Source of the DNA: an uncultured Prevotella sp.
GTDB lineage: Bacteria > Bacteroidota > Bacteroidia > Bacteroidales > Bacteroidaceae
DNA: 37,782 nt
Direction: 5' to 3'
Assembly (NCBI GenBank): GCA_905196835.1
Contig: CAJJWN010000031.1
Coordinates: forward strand, 1 to 37,782
Shown here: positions 1 through 7,177 of the stretch, one piece after another
Layout of the letters: every line of letters starts with the position of its first letter
Numbering within the stretch: position 1 is the stretch's first letter
The notes under the pieces: model-generated
The model's database searches: none
Told to the model about the DNA's origin: nothing
The model's input: the letters and a program-made list of their open reading frames with translations, nothing else
Made by a program: the position numbers and the translations under genes

Positions 1-1
1 G

Positions 2-40
2 CTTGAAAATGAGAGCGTTGAAAAGGAAGAGCAGTCATAA
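2..40 (+). CDS. Possible 3' end of a gene cut by the window edge
   Basis: The first 40 bases keep one frame open that ends LENESVEKEEQS and then TAA. The Glu/Lys-rich tail is plausible as a protein C-terminus, but 12 codons are too few to identify a family or to rule out chance. No promoter or terminator was found for it. Confidence 0.25.
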   Translation, partial: LENESVEKEEQS

Positions 41-200
41 AAACGGGCTTTTATGGAAAATTTGAATGTCACCAATTGCGGTTAAACCGACAATCACTAT
101 CATTGCAAATAATTAAACAAATTCCGTGAAGTTCTTTTACTTGATGGCCAAAACAGGAGGATTGTAACAATGTTATTTCAAGTCTTAGGATGGGTAAAAG

Positions 201-309
201 TGCGGATATGCGCAAAAAAATCCGCTTAATTGGCAACATTCCTTATCTGTAATATGAATAAATGTGGAAACTTTGCTATCTTTGCAGGGTAAAAGTTTGT
301 ATATCCGCA
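201..309. promoter_or_regulatory. Inverted 9-bp sites bracketing the ATPase promoter
   Basis: TGCGGATAT (201-209) and its exact complement ATATCCGCA (301-309) lie on either side of the -7 box at 277-284. The left site also sits in a small hairpin (GCGGAT at 202-207 with ATCCGC near 219-225). The arrangement resembles a pair of operator half-sites, but no regulator is known; the function is inferred from position only. Confidence 0.35.
277..284 (+). promoter_or_regulatory. -7 box for the DUF4143 ATPase gene
   Basis: TATCTTTG matches the Bacteroidota primary-sigma -7 consensus TAnnTTTG. It lies 43 bases before the ATG at 328. The -33 element is poorly matched. Confidence 0.55.
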
Positions 310-327
310 AATATTTCCGTTAGATAA

Positions 328-1626
328 ATGAGAATAGAACGAAAAAGAAACCTTCAAAAATTGATAGACAGCCGTAAAAACGGACAGATAAAAATCATAA
401 CAGGTATCAGACGATGCGGCAAATCCTATTTGTTAGGAGTGCTCTATCGTGACTATCTCTTGCAAGACGGAGTACCTGCCGACCAGATTGTAATTGTCGA
501 ACTTGACAACGACATGAATGCACGTTACAGGAATCCCTTGGAGTTAGGCGGGCATCTTCGAAAATTAGTGGGCGATACTTCAAAGGACTATTATATCCTG
601 CTTGATGAGATACAAATGGTTGAGTCGATAGACAATCCTTATCTTCCCAAAGGTTCCGGCGCAAAAATAACCTTTGTTGACGTGCTGTTAGGTTTGAAAA
701 GCCTGCCGAATGTAGATGTGTATGTAACGGGCAGCAACTCAAAGATGCTGTCTTCGGATGTGGCTACCGCCTTCCGTGACAGGGGGCAGGAGATACACAT
801 CACCCCGTTGACTTACGACGAGTTTTATCCGGCTTATCCAAAAGAGAAGCGCTTTGCATGGCGTGAGTTCATCGCTTACGGTGGAATGCCTTTGGTATTA
901 CAGAAACCTACCCATGAGGAAAAGTCGAGCTATCTGCAAGACCTTTTCAGACTCACTTACATAAAGGATGTGATTGAACGCAACAGGCTTCGTGCAAATG
1001 CGGAAACCCTTGACGAATTGCTCAATGTTGTGGCTTCAGCCGTGGGCTCGCTGACCAATCCGACACGTTTGGCAAACACATTCCAGTCTGTCAAGGGGGT
1101 GAAAATAAAAAGCGATACGATTTCAAACTATCTTGACTGCTTTATTGACGCTTATATTCTAAACAAGGCATATCGTTACGACATAAAAGGCCGTTCATAC
1201 ATTGATTCGCCGCTTAAATATTACTTCACGGACATAGGCTTGCGCAACGCTCTGCTCAATTTCCGTCAGCAGGAAGAGAACCATATAATGGAAAACATCA
1301 TTTACAACGAACTCAAGGCGCGTGGATTCAATGTGGACGTGGGAATTGTTGAGTACAACTATTCTTTAGAAGGAAAAAACAAGCGTTCGCAGCTTGAAGT
1401 GGATTTTGTGGTAAATTTGGCAGACAAACGTTATTACATACAATCAGCCCTGACGGTTTCCAATGAAGAGAAGCGGCAACAGGAGGTCAATTCGCTCAAC
1501 AGGATTGACGATTCATTTGCAAAAATCGTTGTCGTAAACGATAACGTGCTGCCATGGACTGACGATAAAGGCGTACAATATATCAACATCGAGGATTTCC
1601 TGCTTGAAAGAATCAACAATCTGTAA
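328..1626 (+). CDS. AAA-family ATPase with DUF4143 C-terminal domain
   Basis: A 432-residue cytoplasmic P-loop ATPase of the AAA_14/DUF4143 family, widespread in Bacteroidota and archaea and of unknown cellular role. Walker A is GIRRCGKS at residues 26-33 and Walker B is ILLDE at 90-94. A sensor-like VTGSNSKML follows near 133-141. The C-terminal part has the family's restriction-endonuclease-like pattern: ENIIYNEL, then VDFVV, then YIQ in place of a classic E-x-K. The length is normal for the family and the frame is intact. The gene stands alone, reads opposite to its right-hand neighbour and has its own -7 box at 277. It looks more AT-rich than the following genes, and genes of this family are commonly gained horizontally. 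Identity is confident; substrate and partner are unknown. Confidence 0.9.
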   Translation: MRIERKRNLQKLIDSRKNGQIKIITGIRRCGKSYLLGVLYRDYLLQDGVPADQIVIVELDNDMNARYRNPLELGGHLRKLVGDTSKDYYILLDEIQMVESIDNPYLPKGSGAKITFVDVLLGLKSLPNVDVYVTGSNSKMLSSDVATAFRDRGQEIHITPLTYDEFYPAYPKEKRFAWREFIAYGGMPLVLQKPTHEEKSSYLQDLFRLTYIKDVIERNRLRANAETLDELLNVVASAVGSLTNPTRLANTFQSVKGVKIKSDTISNYLDCFIDAYILNKAYRYDIKGRSYIDSPLKYYFTDIGLRNALLNFRQQEENHIMENIIYNELKARGFNVDVGIVEYNYSLEGKNKRSQLEVDFVVNLADKRYYIQSALTVSNEEKRQQEVNSLNRIDDSFAKIVVVNDNVLPWTDDKGVQYINIEDFLLERINNL

Positions 1627-1878
1627 GAAACCGAAATCATACGGATATCAAAAGACATTTCTGACAAATTTGACTGTCCCAAAAATCCGTACAACAGGAA
1701 TCTTACCAACGGTCATTTACCCCGAACTCACGTAAAGATATACACGTTCCCATATTTCCTGACTTTTTTCTTAAAAGATTCATTTCAGACAAGACAAAAC
1801 ATCTCATTAAGTGAAAAGTGAAAAATCCAAGTGTAATATGAACGTTTCCAAGCAAATGGATTCTTCACTTTTCGTTTT
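1627..1878. other. Gene-free stretch between convergent genes
   Basis: About 250 bases between two convergent genes. The only structure seen is the GTGAAAA-type inverted repeat at its right end. No credible small ORF or RNA gene was recognised. Confidence 0.5.
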
Positions 1879-1890
1879 TCACTTTTCATT
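1809..1890. repeat. GTGAAAAGTGAAAA inverted repeat over a gene end
   Basis: The left arm (about 1809-1829, GTGAAAAGTGAAAAATCCA) pairs imperfectly with the right arm (about 1857-1890, TGGATTCTTCACTTTTCG onwards). The right arm contains the stop codon of the sigma-54 regulator (1879-1881), so the repeat supplies its last codons. It could act as a two-way terminator for the convergent genes. Low-complexity inverted repeats of this kind are, as I recall, common in Bacteroidales. Confidence 0.55.
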
Positions 1891-3195
1891 TCTCATCATT
1901 CCGTAAGTCCGTAGTTTCTTATACAGCGTAGGCCGGCTGCAACCGAGGAGTTCGGCGGCTCGGCTTACGTTGCCGCAGCATTCATCCAATATGGACGTAA
2001 TCCGTCTTTTCTCGTCTTCGTTTCCAATCAACTTCAGGTTTGACGCAGGACAAGCGCACAGTTCCCAGTCAAGGCCAAGGCTCTCGGCAGAGAGCTTTCC
2101 ACCTTCGGCAAGCAGCACGCCGCGCCTCACCCTGTTGGCAAGCTCGCGGATGTTGCCCGGCCAATGCCACGAGAGCAACGCCATCTTGGCACCCTCAGTA
2201 AAACCGGCGCAGCCAAGGCGCATCTCCGCCGAATACTTGTCAAGGAAGAACTCAGCCAGCGAAAGTATATCCTCCGGGCATTCCATTAGTGCCGGTTGCC
2301 TGATTTCAAACTCGCAGAGGCGGTGGTACAGGTCCTCACGGAAACTGCCGCAGCTTATCGCCGAAGCCATGTCGGCGTTGGTGGCCGACACAATGCGCAC
2401 GTCTGCCTTGCATGGTTTGCGGCTGCCGACAGGGACGTATTCCTTTTCCTGAAGCACGCGCAGCAGCATGGCCTGCACTTCAAGCGGCATATTGCCCACC
2501 TCGTCGAGGAACAGCGTGCCGCCCTGCGCCGCCTTGAAATACCCGTCCTTGTCGCCGTCCGCCCCGGTGAACGCGCCTTTCACATGGCCGAAAAACTCCG
2601 ATGCGGCAAGCTCCTTCGGAACGGCGCCGCAGTTCACCGCCACGAAGGGCTTGTCCTTGCGCAGGCTGTGCCTGTGTACGGTGCGTGCGACCGACTCCTT
2701 GCCGCTGCCGTTAGGTCCGAGTATCATCACAGACCAGTCGGTGCCGGCAACGCGCCTGGCCATATCCTCAGCTGCCAACGCCTGCGGACTGCGCCGCCTT
2801 AAGAGGCTACGTTCATTGCCGAAGGCCATGCCGCCGTTTCCGACAATGTTGCCGAGCAGTTCCGCAAGGCGTTCCTCATGCACCGGCTTGGGCAGATAGT
2901 CCTCCGCACCCATCTTCACCGCACGCACGGCATCGGGCACCGAAGCATAGTCGGTCATCACGACGAACGGCACGCCATGGCGCGCCGCCATGCTCCATTC
3001 CAACAGACTTAGGCCGTCGCCCTTCGGCAGGCGCACGTCCGTAAGTACGAGCGAATAGTCCTTGCTCTCCATCCTGCGCCTCGCCGCAGGCTCGTGTGTG
3101 GCGAGGTCAGCCCCGATGCCGGTCTTGCCAACCCACCGCGAAAGCACCTCGCCCAAGACGATATTGTCCTCAACAATCAATATATCTCCGTTCAT
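1879..3195 (-). CDS. RteB-like sigma-54-dependent response regulator
   Basis: A 438-residue NtrC-class activator. The receiver domain (1-~115) has acidic residues near 9-10, phospho-acceptor Asp53 (LTDVRLP), Thr81 and Lys103 (LPKP). The AAA+ domain has Walker A GPNGSGKE (~160-167), the sigma-54 contact loop GAFTGA (207-212) and Walker B GGTLFLDE (~225-232). A Fis-type helix-turn-helix closes the protein (NVSRAAELLGCSRPTLYKKL). All motifs are intact, so it should be active with RpoN. Its ATG overlaps the stop of the upstream gene (ATGA), implying translational coupling. No sensor kinase is next to it. In Bacteroides conjugative transposons the comparable regulator is RteB, paired with RteA; that link is inferred from architecture and from the recombinase fragment beside it. 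Confidence 0.88.
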   Translation of the reverse strand: MNGDILIVEDNIVLGEVLSRWVGKTGIGADLATHEPAARRRMESKDYSLVLTDVRLPKGDGLSLLEWSMAARHGVPFVVMTDYASVPDAVRAVKMGAEDYLPKPVHEERLAELLGNIVGNGGMAFGNERSLLRRRSPQALAAEDMARRVAGTDWSVMILGPNGSGKESVARTVHRHSLRKDKPFVAVNCGAVPKELAASEFFGHVKGAFTGADGDKDGYFKAAQGGTLFLDEVGNMPLEVQAMLLRVLQEKEYVPVGSRKPCKADVRIVSATNADMASAISCGSFREDLYHRLCEFEIRQPALMECPEDILSLAEFFLDKYSAEMRLGCAGFTEGAKMALLSWHWPGNIRELANRVRRGVLLAEGGKLSAESLGLDWELCACPASNLKLIGNEDEKRRITSILDECCGNVSRAAELLGCSRPTLYKKLRTYGMMRNEK

Positions 3196-3830
3196 TTCGC
3201 ATCATTAATTCTCAAATCTTCATTTTTAATTAACGCTTTCGCTTCCTCTATAAGACACTCTGCGGCGTAAACTATCCTTGCCGTCTCTTCGCGGACAGTC
3301 TCGTCATCAACACTTGTATCAACGAGCACATTACGGAAGTTTTCAATCAAGCCGTCGGCTCCAAGGAAGCCCCATGCCGACAACATCCTGTGTGTTACGG
3401 CGGCCGTCCGCTCGTAGCGAAGCACTGTACCCTTGACATAATCCCTGCCCATAAGCTCACGGTATTGCTTGTTGTGCTCATTGAAAGTCTCGACAAGCAT
3501 ACGCGGCGAATCAGAGCCTCCGCTATAATTGCGTTTAAGGATTTCGGCTGTCACCGGCTTTCCGTCCTGCTCCAGTTCACGGTGGATTTGGAGCACGCGG
3601 GTGCGGACTGTTTCCAGATAATGGTTCAGTTCCATGTGCTTCCTGTCCTTGCCTATGGCGCATTCTTTCTGGGCATTCCAGCATTCAGCCTCGACGCTTC
3701 GCCTGATTTGCACTTCCGCACGCTTGCCGTTCACCGTGATGCGCATACAGATTGGAACTTCCCCGTTTTTGAGGGGCTTGGATTTCTTCACGAAGAAGAG
3801 TACCGTAAAATAACTTCTTTGCACAGTCAT
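3192..3830 (-). CDS. Truncated tyrosine recombinase (Arm/core-binding region only)
   Basis: 212 residues from the ATG at 3830. A longer reading frame extends upstream, but it would run through the predicted promoter and the start chosen here begins the family match (MTVQRSYFTVLFFVKKSK). Residues 1-~100 resemble the Arm DNA-binding domain of Bacteroidota tyrosine recombinases: a basic strand, the ICMRITVNGKR strand and ECWNAQKE. Residues ~105-150 look like the start of the SAM-like core-binding domain. The catalytic domain (R...HxxR...Y) is missing. Instead there is an unfamiliar acidic C-terminus of about 60 residues (from MLSAWGFLGADG). The gene is coupled by ATGA overlap to the downstream RteB-like regulator and lies 240 bases from tRNA-Lys. 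It may be a decayed integrase or a repurposed DNA-binding protein; the intact frame and coupling favour continued expression. Confidence 0.7.
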   Translation of the reverse strand: MTVQRSYFTVLFFVKKSKPLKNGEVPICMRITVNGKRAEVQIRRSVEAECWNAQKECAIGKDRKHMELNHYLETVRTRVLQIHRELEQDGKPVTAEILKRNYSGGSDSPRMLVETFNEHNKQYRELMGRDYVKGTVLRYERTAAVTHRMLSAWGFLGADGLIENFRNVLVDTSVDDETVREETARIVYAAECLIEEAKALIKNEDLRINDAK

Positions 3831-3851
3831 AACTGCATTGTTTTTAGGGTG

Positions 3852-3882
3852 TAAAATTAAGTATAAAACAGGCAGTTGCAAA
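3852..3882 (-). promoter_or_regulatory. Promoter of the recombinase-fragment/regulator operon
   Basis: On the minus strand, TTTG (3879-3882), a 19-base spacer, then TAATTTTA (3852-3859), one mismatch from TAnnTTTG. It ends 21 bases before the ATG at 3830 and supports that start. Confidence 0.45.
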
Positions 3883-4013
3883 ATCGTAAAACATTGAAAA
3901 TCAGAGAAGTATGATACAAATAGGTGGACTTTATTTTGTCGGGAACAAAGTCCACCGAATAAGCCACCTCTTACTGCCCCATTTTGCCGTAAAATGCAGT
4001 CCGTGGATAAAAG

Positions 4014-4049
4014 AAAAACCGCTGATAATGCTTGATTATCAGCGGTTTT
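4014..4049 (-). terminator. Intrinsic terminator after tRNA-Lys
   Basis: A perfect stem CCGCTGATAAT / ATTATCAGCGG with a five-base loop, flanked by A and T runs on both sides, so it could work both ways. It lies 24 bases past the 3' end of tRNA-Lys. Confidence 0.85.
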
Positions 4050-4072
4050 CGTTGTTTTTAGCTTTGTTTCTG

Positions 4073-4145
4073 TGATCCGTTTGGGGCTCGAACCCAAGAC
4101 CCCAACATTAAAAGTGTTGTGCTCTACCAGCTGAGCTAACGGATC
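4073..4145 (-). tRNA. tRNA-Lys (anticodon UUU)
   Basis: A 73-base cloverleaf read on the minus strand. The acceptor GATCCGT pairs with ACGGATC, discriminator A; D-arm TAGCTCAGCTGGTAGAGC; anticodon stem CAACA/TGTTG around CTTTTAA, giving UUU; T-arm TTGGG-TTCGAGC-CCCAA. CCA is not encoded. The upstream promoter and downstream terminator are clear. tRNA 3' ends are common attachment sites for integrative elements, which fits the recombinase remnant next door, though no duplicate of the tRNA end was seen in this window. Confidence 0.97.
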
Positions 4146-4179
4146 TCCGGTTGCATTACATGTTTTTGTAAAGCGTGTG

Positions 4180-4211
4180 CAAAGGTACGGTTTTTATCTG
4201 ACACGGCCAAA
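4180..4211 (-). promoter_or_regulatory. Promoter of tRNA-Lys
   Basis: TTTG (4208-4211), a 20-base spacer and TACCTTTG (4180-4187) form a full match to the Bacteroidota consensus. The -33 element touches the stop codon of the upstream permease gene. The same -7 sequence is used by tRNA-Met at 29274. Confidence 0.85.
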
Positions 4212-5384
4212 TTATTCGCTTGTTTTTTCGCTTTTCGGCGAGTTTTCTTGCGTTTCCGGGGTGCCAGAGGCGGTTTCAGGCGGCGTATCGGCGACGGGAG
4301 ACACGGGCCGGGCGATGTCTTCCTTGGTGACGTAACGCTGGTAGTAGGCGATGATGAGTGTCGTCAGCGGCAGGGCGACTATGAGGCCGATGAAGCCGAG
4401 CAGCGCGCCCCAGACGGAGAGCGAGAGGAGGATTACCGCCGGATTGAGGCTCATGGCCTTGCCCATGATTTTGGGTGTGAGCACCATGTCGGTGATGGCC
4501 TGCACCACGATGAACACGGCCGTGGCCGAGGCGAAGATTATCCAGAAGTTCTGCCCCGTGTCGGCGGCCTTGAGCAGCGAGAGGAAGAGCATCGGGATGA
4601 AGGCCAGTCCGTGCACGTAGGGTATGAGGCTGAGTATGCCCACGAGTATGCCGAGGCCTATTGCCATGGGGAAGTCGATGATGGTGAAGCCGATGCAGAA
4701 CAGCACAGCGATGCAAAGTGCCACGAGGCTTTGGCCGCGTATGTAGTTGTTCATCTCGCGCTCCACGTCGCCGATGAGTTCGTGCCAGAACGGGCGGCTC
4801 CTCTTCGGGAATATTTTTATGAAGCCGGAGGCCAGCTTCTCGTAGTCGAGCAGGATGAAGAAGAGGTACAGCAGAGTGATGAGCGACGCGACGACGCTTA
4901 TTATGACGCTGGCCGTCTGCCCGATTACGGAGAACACTTTGGGCATGGCGCTGCGCACGGCTTCGGCCACGTCTTTCTGCTGGAAGAAGTCCTTGATGCC
5001 GGCTTTGTTTTCCTCTATCCACTGCTGTATGGCTACGGGGAAGTTGGCTATGTGCGTCTTCTCGTGCAGATAGGCGGAGAGGATGTCGCCGAACTTGTCA
5101 AACTGCGCTATCATCGGCGGTATTATGAGGTAGAACACGCCTCCGATGACGGCCACGAGGAACACGAGCGAGACGATGATTGACAGTACGCGCGTGGGCA
5201 CGTGCAGCCTGTACTGCACGAACTTGACTATGGGATATATCAGATAGGCCAGCAGCCAAGCCACGAAGAACGGCAGGAGCACGCCGCTAAGATAGTTCAT
5301 CAGCAACAGCACCACTATCACCACCAAGGCCGTGAGCGACCAACGGATGAACTTGTCGAATGTTATTTTCTCTTCGATTATCAT
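4212..5384 (-). CDS. AI-2E family permease (YdjX/TqsA-type)
   Basis: A 390-residue inner-membrane protein of the AI-2E/UPF0118 family. Two hydrophobic segments are seen near residues 15-70 (VVIVVLLLMNYL; FFVAWLLAYLIYP) and one near 70-90. A long periplasmic or amphipathic stretch (~95-150) follows, then at least five more membrane segments (~155-345), including the family's conserved IPYVHG-type loop and the MVLTPKIMGKAMSLNP motif. The C-terminal ~40 residues are polar and Pro/Thr/Glu-rich. Despite the family name, most members are not AI-2 exporters; some are Na+/H+ antiporters, so no substrate is assigned. No promoter matching the consensus was found in the 370 bases upstream. Confidence 0.9.
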   Translation of the reverse strand: MIIEEKITFDKFIRWSLTALVVIVVLLLMNYLSGVLLPFFVAWLLAYLIYPIVKFVQYRLHVPTRVLSIIVSLVFLVAVIGGVFYLIIPPMIAQFDKFGDILSAYLHEKTHIANFPVAIQQWIEENKAGIKDFFQQKDVAEAVRSAMPKVFSVIGQTASVIISVVASLITLLYLFFILLDYEKLASGFIKIFPKRSRPFWHELIGDVEREMNNYIRGQSLVALCIAVLFCIGFTIIDFPMAIGLGILVGILSLIPYVHGLAFIPMLFLSLLKAADTGQNFWIIFASATAVFIVVQAITDMVLTPKIMGKAMSLNPAVILLSLSVWGALLGFIGLIVALPLTTLIIAYYQRYVTKEDIARPVSPVADTPPETASGTPETQENSPKSEKTSE

Positions 5385-5402
5385 TACGTATATATTTTTT
5401 TA

Positions 5403-5529
5403 CAGCCCCTCCAAACCTCCCCAAGGGTAGGATTTTGAAGGAATTGGTTATTTTCTGCCGTGGAAAACATATTAAGTCATCCATCGAAGCAAGCCTAAGC
5501 CTCCCCTCGGGGAGGTTGGGAGGGGGCTT
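5403..5529. repeat. CCCCTCC...GGAGGGG inverted-repeat element
   Basis: Left arm AGCCCCTCCAAACCTCCCC (from 5403) pairs with right arm GGGGAGGTTGGGAGGGG (to 5529), with one or two mismatches and about 75 bases between. The right arm also folds on itself (CCTCCCC TC GGGGAGG). It lies directly upstream of the permease gene. It is probably a dispersed palindromic repeat; function unknown. Confidence 0.6.
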
Positions 5530-5590
5530 CCATTGATGCCGGGAGGAACTTGCTTCTTAACTTATTGATTATCAGCCTATTACCGGCAGC

Positions 5591-5678
5591 CTTGCAAAAG
5601 GGCCGTCTTTTGGCCTGCAAAAGGTGGCCTTTCAGAGGGCGAAAGACGGCCTTTTGCAACGCCGTTTGCCGTCTCTTG
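5591..5678. repeat. 22-bp tandem palindrome array A (4 units)
   Basis: Four units with cores ending at 5612, 5634, 5656 and 5678, exactly 22 bases apart. Cores: GCAAAAGGGCCGTCTTTT (one extra G), GCAAAAGGTGGCCTTTC, GCGAAAGACGGCCTTTT and a decayed GCCGTTTGCCGTCTCTT. It lies between the tdk stop and the permease gene. It belongs to the same family as the arrays at 12542, 16211, 29790 and 32497. Confidence 0.9.
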
Positions 5679-5754
5679 CTTTTTTACCGTTTTACCTTCT
5701 TACTTTTACATGCCGTCTTCCGCAAAACGGGCGGCGCCCGACGGCGCGGCTGTC

Positions 5755-6345
5755 TCAGCCGTTACGCCCCTCTTCTTCCACCGCCTTGCGGTAGCATTCG
5801 CGGCAAAGCGGCTCGTATTCGCTCTGCTCTCCGAGCATCACTCGCTTGTCGTTGGCTACGAGACGGTGGCTGACGTAGGCCAGCGCGCCGCATCTTACGC
5901 AGATGGCGTGCACCTTCGTCACCTCGTCTGCTATGGCGCAGAGTGCCGGTATGGGGCCGAACGGCACGCCGCGGAAGTCCATGTCGAGCCCCGCCACGAT
6001 GACGCGGACGCCCCGGTTGGCAAGTTCGTTGCACACGGAGACCAGCCCCTCGTCGAAAAACTGCGCCTCGTCGATGCCCACAACCTCGATGTCGGCCGAC
6101 AAAAGCAGGATTGACGACGACGTATCCACCGGCGTGCTGGGTATCGAGTGGCGGTCGTGGCTCACCACTTCGTCGTCGGAATATCGCGTGTCTATGGCCG
6201 GTTTGAAGATTTCCACCTTCTGCCTTGCAAACTCGGCGCGCTTCAACCGCCTTATAAGCTCTTCCGTCTTGCCCGAAAACATCGAGCCGCACACTACTTC
6301 AATTCTACCCGGGCGGTGTGCCTCGCCTGACATATTGTTAACCAT
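5755..6345 (-). CDS. tdk: Thymidine kinase (type II, zinc-binding)
   Basis: Phosphorylates thymidine to dTMP in the salvage pathway, in the cytoplasm. P-loop GSMFSGKT lies at residues 20-27, the catalytic Glu is in DEAQFF (~92-97), and two CxxC pairs (CVRCG and CRECY) form the zinc site. 196 residues, normal length. The reading frame can be extended to a TTG at 6363, but the -7 box at 6353-6360 lies inside that extension, so it is excluded. Start at 6345 would give an almost leaderless message; the next ATG at 6333 (MSGEAH) would leave a leader of about a dozen bases and is equally possible. Divergent from rsmI. Confidence 0.95.
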   Translation of the reverse strand: MVNNMSGEAHRPGRIEVVCGSMFSGKTEELIRRLKRAEFARQKVEIFKPAIDTRYSDDEVVSHDRHSIPSTPVDTSSSILLLSADIEVVGIDEAQFFDEGLVSVCNELANRGVRVIVAGLDMDFRGVPFGPIPALCAIADEVTKVHAICVRCGALAYVSHRLVANDKRVMLGEQSEYEPLCRECYRKAVEEEGRNG

Positions 6346-6352
6346 CGTGGCG

Positions 6353-6384
6353 CAAAAATACAAATACGTTTTAAAAATTGCAAA
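6353..6384 (-). promoter_or_regulatory. Promoter of tdk
   Basis: TTTG (6381-6384), a 20-base spacer and TATTTTTG (6353-6360) on the minus strand. Only seven bases separate it from the first possible ATG. Confidence 0.8.
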
Positions 6385-6399
6385 GAAATACGCCGTTTT

Positions 6400-6430
6400 T
6401 TTGCCGTAGTGTATTAATTACCTATATTTG
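6400..6430 (+). promoter_or_regulatory. Promoter of rsmI
   Basis: TTTG (6400-6403), a 19-base spacer and TATATTTG (6423-6430). The start codon follows eight bases later, predicting a 5' leader of only a few bases. Confidence 0.85.
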
Positions 6431-6438
6431 CATAGACT

Positions 6439-7149
6439 ATGGGTTTGCTATACATCGTACCCACCCCGGTGGGCAATCTTGAGGACATGACGCTACGCGC
6501 CGTGCGCATACTGCGCGAAGCCGACCTCATACTGGCCGAGGACACGCGCACGTCGGGCGTCCTGCTAAAGCATTTTGACATAAAAAACCAGCTGATGTCG
6601 CACCACAAGTTCAACGAGCACGGCACGTCGGCCGCCATCGTAGAGCGGCTGAAGGCCGGGCAGACTGTGGCCCTCATCAGCGACGCCGGCACGCCGGGCA
6701 TCAGCGACCCGGGCTTCTTCCTCGTGCGCGAGGCCGTAAACGCAGGCGTAGAGGTGCAGTGCCTGCCGGGAGCCACGGCGTTCGTACCCGCCCTCGTATC
6801 GTCAGGCCTGCCGTGCGACCGCTTCTGTTTCGAAGGCTTCCTTCCGCAGAAAAAAGGCCGCGCCACGCGCCTCGAGGCACTGAAGGACGAGCCGCGCACC
6901 ATGATATTCTACGAGTCGCCCTACCGCGTACTCAAGACATTGCAGCAACTGGCCGAAAGCTTTGGCGGCGACCGCCGCGCCAGTGCCTGCCGCGAGATAT
7001 CCAAAGTGCATGAAGAGAGCGTGCGCGGAACGCTCGACGAGCTCATCGCCCACTTCAAGGCTACGGAGCCACGGGGCGAGTTTGTCATAGTGGTGGAAGG
7101 CAAAGGCCGCGCCTCGGGCAAGCATGACGACACGCAGCACGAGCAATGA
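6439..7149 (+). CDS. rsmI: 16S rRNA (cytidine1402-2'-O)-methyltransferase
   Basis: RsmI methylates the ribose of C1402 in the decoding centre of 16S rRNA using S-adenosylmethionine. It is a 236-residue tetrapyrrole-methylase-fold protein with the family's N-terminal YIVPTPVGNLEDMTLRA, the LAEDTRTSG loop, SDAGTPGISDPG (SAM site), and the RFCFEGFLPQKKG and FYESPYR motifs. The start is fixed because the next in-frame ATG would delete the conserved N-terminal motif. Its stop is followed after 28 bases by a lipoprotein gene that may be co-transcribed. It has its own promoter immediately upstream, divergent from tdk. Confidence 0.97.
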   Translation: MGLLYIVPTPVGNLEDMTLRAVRILREADLILAEDTRTSGVLLKHFDIKNQLMSHHKFNEHGTSAAIVERLKAGQTVALISDAGTPGISDPGFFLVREAVNAGVEVQCLPGATAFVPALVSSGLPCDRFCFEGFLPQKKGRATRLEALKDEPRTMIFYESPYRVLKTLQQLAESFGGDRRASACREISKVHEESVRGTLDELIAHFKATEPRGEFVIVVEGKGRASGKHDDTQHEQ

Positions 7150-7177
7150 GACGAACAACATCAACAAAGAAAGACAT

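Noticed and set aside
3831..4097. N-terminal extension of the recombinase fragment to 4097
   Set aside because: The extra 89 residues do not resemble the family, cross the tRNA-Lys terminator and overlap the tRNA end; a promoter sits just upstream of the internal ATG at 3830.
4212..5384. Reading the AI-2E family permease as a quorum-sensing gene
   Set aside because: The family name is historical; members have varied transport roles and no AI-2 genes are nearby.
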